NCBI RefSeq assembly: GCF_018446385.1
Contig: NC_055996.1
Coordinates: 53,180,365-53,244,364 of the forward strand
Reading direction: 5' to 3'
Source of the DNA: Zingiber officinale
Lineage: Eukaryota > Streptophyta > Magnoliopsida > Zingiberales > Zingiberaceae
DNA length: 64,000 bases
Of this stretch, positions 53,990 to 64,000 are shown in pieces. Each line of letters begins with the position of its first letter. The first letter of the stretch is position 1. The notes below the pieces were generated by a model that saw nothing but the letters and a program-made list of their open reading frames with translations, made no database searches and was not told where the DNA came from. Position numbers and translations under genes: made by a program.

Positions 53990-54627
53990 TAGGTTGGACG
54001 CTATGAAAGTTATTGCTTCCACTCGGCGAGGATGGATTTGCACCTCCTCTTTCTCCTCATAAACTAGAGTAGGCGATTTTTCAGTGATGACGCCCACCTA
54101 TAGTCTGGGAGCCTTTCGAGTGGATCTGGCCTCGGTCTTGACCATCTCAACGTACCAGCGCCGAGCGGCTAGTCGGTCGCCTCTGACTTCTCTGACCCGG
54201 TCGTCCACCAGGAACTTGATCTTTTGACAGTAGGTTAAACTACTGCTCAGAACTCATTGAGGGTTGGTCGGCCCAGGATGACGTTGTAGGCTGAGCCGTT
54301 TACCACAATGAAGGTCGTGGTTCTGGTCCTCCTGAGTGGCTCTTCTCCCAGTGATATTACCAGCTTAGTTTGGTCGATCAGCTGTACCTAGTTGTCAGTG
54401 AATCCATATAATGGGGTCGTCATTGGCAGTAGCTTGCCTTGGTCGATCTAGAGTTGATCGAAAGCCTTCTTGAAGATTATATTCACTGAGCTTCTTGTGT
54501 CAATAAAAACTCGATGGATAGTATAGTTAGCGATTACTGCTCGGATGATGAGGGCATCATCGTGAGGGACTTCTACGCCCTCGAGGTCCCGAGGCCCGAA
54601 GCTGATCTTAGGCCCGTTCGCCTTCTC
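53990..54627 (-). pseudogene. Gypsy protease region
   Basis: ALIIRAVIANYTIHRVFIDTRSS then VNIIFKKAFDQL, the retroviral-type protease site with the usual DTGSS glycine changed to arginine. Followed by SLGEEPLRRTRT and NVILGRPTLNEF, with stops. Separated from gag by TGA at 54628. Confidence 0.78.
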
Positions 54628-56121
54628 TCAGCTACAACCGATGGCGTGAATTTCCAACCGTCGAGCGTATGACTTCCGAGCTCGATTAGAATCACCGCTG
54701 GTCGGTCCGCCGAAGATGATGTTTATTTCTCCTCGAGCGACATTACTTCTGTTTTCCTCCTCTCGAGTGGATGGCTTGCTTCGCTCGTGCGTGGCTCTAG
54801 AAGGGTCAATGCTTCCCCTTCGCTGATGATGCTGTCGTCGTTCAGGTGATCTTCTTACGTCTTCCCACCGCCCCGTGGATTGATGCCCATGTCGTTGATC
54901 AGGAGAAGGAGATCGTCGGCGATAGCCCCTTGGGGTCGGTCTGGCGATTGGTGTCAGAACATAACAATCGCGTGTATTGTGCGATGCCGACTGGTGGAAA
55001 GAACAAAACATAAATGTCCATACCTTGCCCTTCGGTGTCTTCTGCCGGTCGGAAGCCACATGCTGCACGGCATGCACCCTCGTTTCCTGGTGCGGTCAGC
55101 CTTCAGCTCTCGACCCCTTTGGCGGTTGGTGGCTATTCGACGGTCGCCGCTCAGTCGACACCGCGAGTTCGGCTGGTGCCTCCTTCCTTCTCGCGGCCTG
55201 GGCTTCCTCCACGTTTATATACTCATTAGTCTTCTTGAGCATGTGGTTGTAGGCGTACGGCGGCTTCCTGATGAACGACCAGAAGAAATCCCCTTCGACG
55301 AGCCCCTGTGTGAAGACATTCATCATGGTCTCTGACAAGACCAAGGGGATATCCATTGCTACCTGGTTGAAGCGTTGTATGTACGCTCGGAGGGTTTCTC
55401 TCGACCCTTGCTTCAAAGAAAACAAGCTGATGCTCGTCTTCTGGTAGCACCTTCTACTTGCGAAATGATGTCGGAAGGCCGTTCGAAAATTCTTGAAGCT
55501 TTGTATCGATCCGTCCGGCAGTCTCCTGAACCATCGTTGTGCCGAGCCGGAGAGCATGGTAAGGAAGAGCCGGTACTTCACCCCATCTGTGCATTGGTGA
55601 AGGGTGGTCGTGTTATCGAACTTACCCAAATGGTCGTCTGGATCGGTCGACCCGTTGTATTCTCCAATGATCAGTGGAGCATAGTGTTTGGGGAGAGGGT
55701 CCAGCAGTATCGCTTTGGAGAACTGCCGGTTGATCTGCTTGAGGGGGCGCGTCTGCTCGCGGTGCTTTGCCTTTCCGGGCATCCCGAATGGGCGCTTCGT
55801 CCGAAGAAGATCCTCGTTCTTGATTCGCTTGCGCGATTTCCAAGGACGTCTGGAACAGAGCCCGATGGAACGATATTGGCGTGGGGGGTGCTTCTCCTTG
55901 CGTGCCGACCGACCCTCTATTTTGCGTCCAGATGGAGGTTTCTCCGGCCGGTCCTCTTGCGCCACTCGACCCTCGGACGCAGATGTTGCTTGCTGTGCCA
56001 ACCGATCGGCTAGCGCCTTTTGCTGTTGCTGCTTGACCATTTTGGCTGCCCGAGCTTGCACAAGCATATCGAGCTCCTCTTGAGTGAGCGTCACGGTGTG
56101 AAGTCGTCTAGCTTCTTCCAT
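54628..56121 (-). pseudogene. Gypsy gag (interrupted by one stop)
   Basis: Starts MEEARRLHTVTLTQEELDML at 56121, a usual start for Tat gag. The gag capsid domain (Retrotrans_gag) has QFSKAILLDPLPKHY, YNGSTDPDDHLGKF, SGSAQRWFRRLP, SLFSLKQGSRETLRAYIQRF. TGA at 55096-55098 interrupts it; the same frame then continues to 54628 with a knuckle-like CSFHQSASHNTRDC. The rest is proline/arginine/serine-rich. A single stop makes this the best-preserved part of the element. Confidence 0.85.
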
Positions 56122-56149
56122 CTTCTCGGCTCGGATACAAGTGTGTTTT

Positions 56150-56165
56150 CACAGACGGCGCTAAA
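56150..56165 (-). promoter_or_regulatory. Primer-binding region of the gypsy element
   Basis: Minus strand TTTAGCGCCGTCTGTG resembles the TTTGGCGCCGTCTGTG region found after the 5' LTR of plant Tat elements, with one change. Confidence 0.6.
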
Positions 56166-56167
56166 TT

Positions 56168-57002
56168 TGATCCTGTCCGAGAGTCGAGGCGATGGACACT
56201 GGGGGACGTGACGCTCCTGTTGACTGCTGACTAACTCCGAGTTGAAGGAACCTGCAACCACAGCGGCATCAATGCCGAGCCAGGGAGGAGTTCCCCGACG
56301 ATGACCCTCCGACACTCAAGTCAGTCTCCGGCAGTATATAAGAGAGGAAGCAAAGAAGCAGAGTAACAGTAGCTACAGTAAAAAAATGTGTTTACCTCCG
56401 TCGAAACTTGGAACCCTTTATATAGGGCTCTAGAGAAGCGCGTGCACGCTCCCCGGGGCATACACGCTTCTCAAAGCTTCCTCTGAAAAGACATGTCAGG
56501 AAAGCATCCCTGACACCATACTTCAATGACCGGGCATATCTCTGACATGACATTGGAAACTTCCGTCGTACAATCTTCTACCTCACCATGCTGTCTGTCG
56601 ATGGTGCGGTTTCCTATGAGGATATCGGTTGATCCTCCTTTTGTCTGTTATTAGGCCGCGCGGGATGGTCGCTCGGCCATACCTCAGCCGTTCGGGTAGT
56701 CTAGCCCTTGGGCTGAGCAGAATGGTCGCTCGGCTGGCATTCTACTGTTCGAGCTATCTGAGAGTGACCGTCGGTTCTGAGACTTAATGCAAGCACGAAC
56801 GAGCTGGCCGCTCGACATATATCTTGTTCTGAGCGTCGGAAGCTCAGTATGCGATCGAGCTGTGGTAATCATCGGGTTGATATCGACTCGACTGTCCTTC
56901 GAACCGGTAGGGCGAGTGGGTCGTCCGATTGGCCAATGACACAAGACTATTGACCTCCTTGACTTTGACCCCCACCGTGACGACCCTTTGAGAGATGAGC
57001 CC

Positions 57003-57008
<6 letters not shown>
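56168..57008 (-). repeat. Probable 5' LTR of the gypsy element
   Basis: Minus strand from TGATAAGGG... to ...GGATCA, 841 bp. A TATA box, CCTATATAAAGGG, lies at about 56411-56423. No partner LTR in the window, so the ends are inferred. Confidence 0.55.

Positions 57009-57009
<1 letters not shown>

Positions 57010-57043
<34 letters not shown>
57010..57043. repeat. (AT)n microsatellite
   Basis: About 17 AT units at the edge of the gypsy LTR. Confidence 0.95.
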
Positions 57044-57047
<4 letters not shown>

Positions 57048-57694
57048 ATATTAAAAATAGATTATATAAATATTAAATTTATTTTTAAATTATATTTATA
57101 TTTTATTAATATGATGTTAATTCTAATGGACAAGCCAGCTCAGGTGCCTTAGATCATCCTCATCTGTCAATCCTGCCAATCTCCTCCGCCATAGAACGGT
57201 ACCAACAACTGCTATAGGCTCCGCTAAATATGAACATATGTATATCAATGTCTGAATCCATGCTCCCCTTCCCCTAAATGTCAACACACATGTATATCAA
57301 TTTTTTTAATCAAATAACCTTAATCACCACAAAACTTAGTTTACGGCCTTATTTGTCAACTAGAATCAATGACCTCTCGAAAATGCAGCAACTCTAATTC
57401 AGAAAAGATATCCTTAGGTCATGAAAATTTACAATAACAGATTTATCTCAAGAGCCCAAAACAGTGTGTCACTTCAAAAGCCCAAACGACCCCCAAAAAA
57501 CAAGATCTTCTAAATTAGAAAGCCGATATTTTTCCTAGTTAGACTCTCGTGAAACATATTCATCTTCGCATACCTTTCAGTGGACTATGCAATATTTGCA
57601 TTCAAATGTTGTCGAATCAAGTATAGACGAAAAACAAGAACACAACGTTGATTCGGTGGTAATTAAGCAAAGCATCTGAAGTAAGCCCGAAGCC
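57044..57694. other. 3' flank of the VMA21-like gene
   Basis: No other gene. The first 100-150 bases left of 57694 are probably its 3' UTR; a clear poly(A) signal was not fixed. Confidence 0.5.
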
Positions 57695-58803
57695 TCATTC
57701 CGCTTTCTCCCTTGTTTCTGCACTGTCATTGCTTGTCGCAGTAGATGCTTGTGTTTGGTTGATGCTAGCTTTTGCATCTGCCAAAAATGCAGGATCTGGC
57801 TGGTGCTCCCTGTTGCTAGGCTCCTTCAGTGCCATGAAGATGTAGATTCCAATTACCAGATTCACTGATATAACAGCCAGGAATCCACTTACAAGTGTTT
57901 GGGATGAAGAAGAAAGATGGCCTGTACCTGTTTGTAAGAAATGCACCCCATTATAACATAATTGAATAAAATAGTGATTTCCCTCTTGACAATATGATTT
58001 TTGAGTATAGAAATATATAATAAACACATGCTCCATATATGAATGAACAATATTGCAAATTAGGTTTCATGTATAGAAATCAATCTGACATTTATGCCCA
58101 CAAAACTTACACTTAAATTTCTTACAAGGAATCTATTTGTGCTAAAATTATAATAGAATTGATTATGTTCTCTTCATACAATCATGCATCATACTCATAT
58201 TTATCTTTTTATTTTTATTGCACTCTCCTACCAAGTTGCTAGTGTTGCTGATGTCTATTAAACTAGGAGAGCAAACATTTTCAACTTTTTATTCTTTTCC
58301 ATAAAATTAGAGAAATTATATGATATGTATTTAACCCTTTTGATTCTAGGAAGAAATAAATCATGAGAATAGTTTTGCGAGGAGTGTCATTGGACTTTTG
58401 AATATGTTAACCTAAAACAGAATAATTTTACATATCGTGGATAAAAAAATTACACCTAATATCACATTATTTGGTGAAAAGCAAGATGCTAATGTAGGCA
58501 GCAGGAAACGAATACAACAAAGGATATAAAGCATGACAATCAAGACAAGATAGATGTGATTCAAATCTCAAATTTACAAAAAAAAAGAAATTAAAGAAGC
58601 GGATAATAATATCACTCAAAAAAACAAGAATGCAGTCCTGAGAATAATGATGTTAAGCAGTTATTGTCAATGATGATATATACTGCAAGGAAAGGGGAAA
58701 GCATACCAGGAAACACATGATTGTTAAAACCATATAAGATGACTACTGGAGCTATCCACATGATCATGGATGCAATAAAGAACTTCTTTATCACCCTTGA
58801 CAT
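57695..58803 (-). CDS. VMA21-like V-ATPase assembly membrane protein
   Basis: Two coding exons: 58803-58707 (97 bp) and 57927-57695 (233 bp, with stop). Splice sites are GTATGC and ACAG, with a phase 1 intron of 779 bp. The 109-residue product starts MSRVIKKFFIASMIMWIAP. It has two membrane segments (about residues 8-26 and 44-66) joined by a short GFNNHVFPGTGHLSSSS loop, and a hydrophilic tail beginning KEPSNRE. Length, two-helix layout and the FLAVISVN...IYIFMALKEP block match plant VMA21-like proteins. These act in the endoplasmic reticulum to assemble the membrane (V0) sector of the vacuolar proton pump. Both exons are open and the junction keeps the frame. Confidence 0.85.
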
Positions 58804-58816
58804 TGCCTCTAAAAGT
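58804..58816 (-). other. 5' UTR exon piece of the VMA21-like gene
   Basis: A consensus acceptor (AATTGCAG) lies just right of 58816 on the minus strand, leaving 13 bases of leader before ATG 58803. This implies an upstream intron. Confidence 0.55.
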
Positions 58817-61798
58817 CTGCAATTTCAAGACAAGATAAAAACAAACTTATTTTGCTACAGCATCATGTCACACTAGAAGGTCCTTTACTTCATTTACTTT
58901 AAGTTAGTTGAGCATCTGAATTGTATCCTCTTCTATCAGTAAGTCATCTCCAAAACCTATTTTTTATTTGTGCCTTAACATACATAACTTTTTCATACAT
59001 TCACACTCAATCTAGTAAAACAAAAGAAAGGTAGATCCAACAATATCAATTACCTATATCATCAAAAATGGTATCTTACTAACTTTTATTTAGCAGAATT
59101 CTACTCTTTTTTCTTTTTTCTTTTTTCTTTTTTTTTTGTCTGAATTTTAGTTCATGATTCTAACAAGATTGGATTGGTAATCACCAATAAAAACTTTGAA
59201 AATAAAATTATCAGGAAGACTGAAAGTAAAGTTTCAAGTAGATACACATTCAGGATCGTGGAGAGTTTGATTCCTTACCTAACGGTTAGACATGGTAGAC
59301 ATAAGGTATAGGATAGCATAACATAACATGGCACTGAATTACTTATGGTGATGATTCTAATGATAAGATACTCGCACATAATGATTCATGCTAGCGGATG
59401 ATGAATTTGTGCCTTTAGCCTATTAAATGATCTAGACAATGTTAGTTATATTGTTTTTTCTTCTCAATCATATGCCAGCTACATCGGCAAGGATGAGCTT
59501 GGGCTTCCTTTAGTAATCACATAAGTAAAGTGGTGCACATGGTGCCACTCTCTTTCACAGTATAGGAGAGTTGAGAGAGTAAATACCTATGAATGTCCAA
59601 ACATGTTCCTTTAGTTTGTAATAGAAGCAGTAAGCAATTGGATGATATACATAGCAGTGCAATATTTATTCATGATGCATGCATGTATTTCATTCTTTAT
59701 TTTCCTATTATAGCATAACTGCCTCATTTCACTCAATTTGCTTGACCTACTCAATCTTCCTTTGCTTACAACCCTTCTCTTGCCACTCCAAGACCATGAG
59801 AAGAGGGTATTTAGGATTTTCATGAGTTTATGGCCAAATTTTGCTAGGAGAACTGCTTTAGAGACACTTTGCATGGTTTTGCAAGATTTTAGGATTTCAC
59901 TAGTTCTTATTATCCTATTTGGCTAATGTAGTTAAAGTTATATATTCTGATACTAATTTATCATTTTACTTGTATTTTTGAATGTATAAGAACTTGATAA
60001 TAAATATTTCTATAGTTTTAGAATTCACTTAATAGATTTTTCTAGATGAGAATGCACGAGGAGATAGGATAGTGATATAGCAAGAAACTCAACTCATATT
60101 TGAGCCCAAAGGACCAAACACAAACTCTTACCAATCTAAATTTAATCTCAACCTCTAGGAGTGTAACTAACCTCAAAATAAGTCTCTATTGTATTGATTT
60201 AATCCTAATCTTCTCAGCTTACATCAATTTAACCTCTTAATTCTTAAATCAATAAGATTTAAATTAGAATCTCACAGAAGGATAACAAATGAAGATGCTT
60301 AATTGGTTGAAGAAAAAATTGGAGAGACCAGGGGTAAGATCAAGAATGGTGAGTTGACTGAAAACTCAAAATCTATGATCTTTTGAAGCAAGAAATTGTC
60401 TTAAATTTCACTGTTAACAAAAGTAAAGAATTTAATAATCATTATATTAATTTAATTTACACACTCAAAACATCTGGAAACGCTTTCATTAGTTAAAACA
60501 GAAAATTTTTGCAAGAGTTGAGAACTACGAAAAAATTTGGATACTTGTAAAACATGAGAAATTTTATCAGATAGTTCCTGATAGAAATAGTTCAAACATA
60601 AACTTAATATGAACTACTTTTTATCATGGCAGCTGTAATTGGAAGCTTCAATTTCATCCAGCAAATTATTAACAATGGGATTATGTAGAAATAAATCTTT
60701 AAAAAACAAAAAAATCGTCTAAATTGGATAATTTGTTATAGAATAATCCACATAGCATTTTGGTTGGAAATCATTCCACAGATACGCAGGAAAATAATTC
60801 AAAAATATACAAAACAATTTAGATCAAGGTAAATAATCAAATAAAAAAACATACTATACAAAGGAGATGGAAAACTTAATTTGAATGAAGAAAAGCACAC
60901 AAAAGTAGTTGTTGCAACTGGTATAAGGAAGATCATATAGATCAAACATAAAACATAAGTATACAGAAAACTTGTTCAAACAAAGAATTTAGCATTTGGA
61001 AGGGTTACACAAGAGTAGACAATCCTCCTTTTCCCTCACTAATCCTACAATCAGACAAGGTTTAAAATCTTAACTTGTGCCGAGATTTCGGTCTCAGACT
61101 GGAACAATGCGGTTTTAGTATTGTATCGCGTCTTGCCGATACGGTTTCAATATTTTTTTATTTATATATATATATAGTAGATAAATATGTTTAATGTGTA
61201 TAATTTAAAAATAAGTTGTATACTGATTTTATATAAATTTTTCATTATTGAACAACTTAATATTAGTAGACAAAAATAATTAAATATATTTTTCTTAAAA
61301 AAAATTGATCTATCAATAACTCGAATTAAATGGAAGCATTGGTTCTTGCAACACATTAACTCCATAGTTCTCCAACGCCGAGCTTAAATAATCCCATGAC
61401 ATGCAATATTGATATTGATTTCTTCACATGTTTATCAGCATGTCTCGATTCACCACTAGAAGTTGGATTTGAACTAGCACCGCTAAAATCAGAACGGGCA
61501 CATGCATAGATAAACATACGTCCCTAAGTTCTGATATGATGGATCACCATATGATACATCAGAGTAATAATTAGAAGGCTGAGAGCAAGATGAACTTTGA
61601 TCAGAATCAAGGATTTAAATATCATCCCATGTCGCCCGAAACGGACGATTTTTATCGTTTCAGAGCGACACCAGCACAACACGCACAACAATTTCGTGTG
61701 TGTCACACATGCACAACAGAAGGAATCGAGCCAATTCCTTGTGTCGATCATGAGTACGATTAATAAAAAAAATACTGTATACAGATGAACACTAACCT
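58817..61798 (-). other. Probable 5' UTR intron, about 3 kb, AT-rich
   Basis: No coding sequence. It holds a CTTTTTTCTTTTTTC run (59108-59130), and degenerate CCGATACGGTTTC-like sequence (61085-61150). A good donor (GTTAGT) is at 61798 on the minus strand. Pairing donor and acceptor is inference. Confidence 0.4.
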
Positions 61799-61990
61799 GG
61801 AAGCGCGAAGGCAAACAACGAGAGATCAATAGCGGGGATGCGACGATAAGGCGATAGCGAGGCAGTAGCAACGCGACAACCACTCTTTGGACATGTATGA
61901 TTTCAATTTGAGATATATTGAATCGACAAAAAATTCGCGCCAAGGGGGGCGAGGAATTTTGAGGAGAAGAAGGGCTGAAATGGGAATCAG
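61799..61990 (-). other. Candidate first (5' UTR) exon of the VMA21-like gene
   Basis: GC-rich against AT-rich surroundings, and ends CGCGCTTCCAG|GTTAGT. An open frame (MARIFCRF...) crosses it but lacks a recognisable domain and is not in frame with the downstream start. Confidence 0.4.
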
Positions 61991-63470
61991 AATCACGAGG
62001 AATTTTAGGGTTTTAAAAAATTTAATAAAATAATTTTAATTAAAACCATTATATTAAAATAAAAAATATAAATAATTATAAACAGTGTTATACATATTAT
62101 ATCGATGATATAAATTTTTTTATAAATCGTATTATTTAAATTATATATAATTTCGAATTAATAATTAATAGAAAAATTATATATTATATATTATATAAAT
62201 AATTAAATAAACTATTAATTAACTAATATAATTATAATATTTTATATTTTATTTAAAATATAAAAAATAAAAATATTCTAATTAAAGAATTTAAATTCGT
62301 ATTAATAATTTCTTTAAAATCAAACTTTAAATTATATTTCATAAATTAAAAATAAATTAAAATTTCAACAAATATTTAAAATAATTTTAAAAATTTATAA
62401 ATAATTCTAAAATTTTTAATTTTAAAGGAATTTAAAAATATATAAATTTTTAAATAAATTTAATTTTGGAATATATATATATATATTTAATATACATATT
62501 ATTCAAAATATTTACAAATTATAATTATATAAATATATAGTATTTAAATTAATAATTAATTAAATAAATAAATAGTTAGTTTATATAATCATTATATATA
62601 AATTAGTATCTTTATATTAATTTATATAATTATTATAGATAATAAATTCTTTTTCATCAGAATCAATTTGAGATTTGAAAATATTAACATATTTAACTTT
62701 TTTACTTTTAGGATTCTTGCTTTCTAAGTATATGAAATATATTTTTGTTGATATGAATGTCTCTATCTAATCTGTCTAGGAAATATTATGTGCCCTTTAT
62801 TTCAAACATTTTGAAAAAGGTATGCTATCAAGTTTATGATTCCTAATAAAACACTTATAATCTTGTGAACTTCTAATCATTTTAAACTGAGAACGTTGAA
62901 TTAATATTCTTAAGAGATTGTTTCACGTTGACTTTATAAAAATATATTATAAAAGATTACTTGGCTCCACATACTTAATTTGTAAGTTTACAACGATAAA
63001 AACATTCTTGAAGTTATAAAATGATCATTACCTATAAATTTTTATACCAATAAATATATAACACTGTAATTTTTTTATATATATTATATAAAATACATAA
63101 ACTCTAATTATGTAAATATATATTATATAAATTAAGAAATAATTAATTAAATTGATAATTAATAATATTTAATAATTATAATTATAATTTTATTAATCTC
63201 TATTTTTAAATGAATATTTAAACTTTTATTTCAAAATAAAAATTATATTATGCATTTTAATAATTATTTAAAAATAATAATTAATATTTATATATGAAAA
63301 TATTTATTTTATTTATTATTTTCATTAAAACCATATATTCTTCTTATAATTTTTATAGATAATCTTCTTATATTAATTTTGTTAACCTTATTATTCATTT
63401 TCTATAATACATAGGTAATAACACTAAAATAACAATCTTGTAAGTCAGTTAGGAAACACGTACATCGATT
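61991..63470. other. Very AT-rich intergenic DNA
   Basis: Runs of TATAATTA/AATTATAT type and short TA repeats from 62030 to 63420. Nothing coding. Confidence 0.6.
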
Positions 63471-63486
63471 AGAGAATCGATTCCAT

Positions 63487-64000
63487 TGCAATATTTGTAT
63501 TATGATATGATTGGACGACAGTGGTGGGTCGCATTTAAAACATCTTGTTGGTGGATATCTGGATGTTTCTAATTGTCCAAAAGTTTCTCAAGAAGTTCAT
63601 CGTGCAATGAAAGAGGAGCTTGATGGTAAAAAAAAATATTAAAGTATAAACACAATAACAACATGAACTTTTTGATAGCCAAAGCTCTAAAGAACCAATA
63701 TATGATGAATTTGAAGATCACGGTGAAATTCCAAATGACGAAGAATTTTTAGCAACTCTCAATACCTCTCGAACTCAATATGAATATGAATAACATATGC
63801 GACATAATGGTGCAGTAGTTGGCGCTAGTAGAAGTGGGCCGGTGGAAGTGACTCAACTAATGCAACAACATTGGGAAGGAGTGCAAGTGTTCGTATTATT
63901 TCAACACAAGGTGATATTGGTCATTTTTTTCCTTCTATGAGGCAAAGACGTGTAATTGATATTACTGATATTAATCCATTGGCTAATAAATGGACTAAGA
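63487..64000 (+). pseudogene. hAT transposase remnant with BED-type zinc finger, runs off window
   Basis: Frame from 63487 reads CNIC..., a stop, then GGSHLKHLVGGYLDVSNCPKVS and QEVHRAMKEELDG, a pattern like the BED-finger and GG-x-RLK-x-HL region of plant hAT transposases. Further on, RQRRVIDITDINPLANKW is in another frame. Stops (TGA after CNICIMI, TAA after the lysine run) show it is decayed. Continues past the end. Confidence 0.6.

Larger units (their letters stand above)
51269..57008 (-). mobile_element. Ty3/gypsy retrotransposon, Tat type, 3' truncated and decayed
   Basis: On the minus strand from 57008: a probable 5' LTR (57008-56168), primer-binding region with GGCGCCGTCTG-like sequence, gag, protease, reverse transcriptase, two RNase H-like segments and integrase, the gypsy order. 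Integrase breaks off at about 51269 and no second LTR follows. Two RNase H domains point to the Tat/Athila branch. Frameshifts and stops occur throughout, so it is inactive. Confidence 0.88.

Noticed and set aside
53447..56013. Plus-strand frames up to 212 codons in the gypsy region
   Set aside because: Antisense to clear gag and RT motifs on the minus strand.
61524..61943. 139-codon minus-strand frame starting MARIFCRF
   Set aside because: No domain, not in frame with the VMA21-like start, and interrupted by a good splice donor; better read as a 5' UTR exon.

Overview
This is nuclear DNA from a flowering plant. Host genes have plant-type introns, an R2R3-MYB gene with the canonical 133 bp and 130 bp first exons and an SPL (SBP-box) fragment are present, and most of the window is plant LTR retrotransposons. 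The GC-rich first exons and the SPL16-like motif suggest a monocot. A Zingiberales-type genome would fit, but the sequence alone cannot prove it.

Only two host genes look functional, both on the minus strand: a subgroup-1 R2R3-MYB transcription factor (MYB60/30/96/306-like, 25465-26665, three exons) and a VMA21-like V-ATPase assembly membrane protein (57695-58803, two coding exons and probably a distant 5' UTR exon near 61.8-62.0 kb). A third host-derived sequence, the first exon of an SPL13/16/18-like gene (40.5-40.9 kb), lies inside a Tourist/Harbinger-like terminal-inverted-repeat element and looks like a captured fragment.

Region 1-22.6 kb is a nested stack of retrotransposons. The oldest layer is a long LTR (family E, copy F) that appears at 6336-6643, 19747-20199 and 22115-22602. 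Into or beside it went a gag-only LTR element (A, 1-3807), a 2.5 kb solo LTR (3811-6335), a minus-strand gag-only element (B, 6644-19746) and a second family-E copy (20200-22114). B's left LTR was then split by a 9,106 bp Ty1/copia element (6740-15845) with two 1,834 bp LTRs and a perfect AAAAG target duplication. This copia polyprotein is nearly complete but broken by two frameshifts and three in-frame TAG codons.

Region 22.6-27.7 kb is lower in repeats and holds the MYB gene, foldback repeats and a 78 bp tandem duplication. Region 27.7-37 kb is a third gag-only element (C) with two later insertions, a 731 bp TRIM with 198 bp LTRs differing at one base and a 1.77 kb LTR-derived insertion (D), followed by fragments of family E and of a family rich in CACGACCGTG. 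Region 37-49.6 kb holds small elements: a tRNA-derived SINE with an 18 bp target duplication, the SPL-carrying element, Tourist and hAT MITEs, a 21 bp minisatellite and a CACTA end. Region 51.06-57.01 kb is a decayed minus-strand Ty3/gypsy element of the Tat type. The last part holds the VMA21-like gene, AT-rich DNA and the start of a hAT transposase remnant running off the end.

Three points stand out: three gag-only elements of one family without a pol-bearing partner; a transposon carrying an SPL exon and possibly a second exon; and copia stop codons that all fit CAG to TAG change at CHG methylation sites. All boundaries and comparisons were made by eye.
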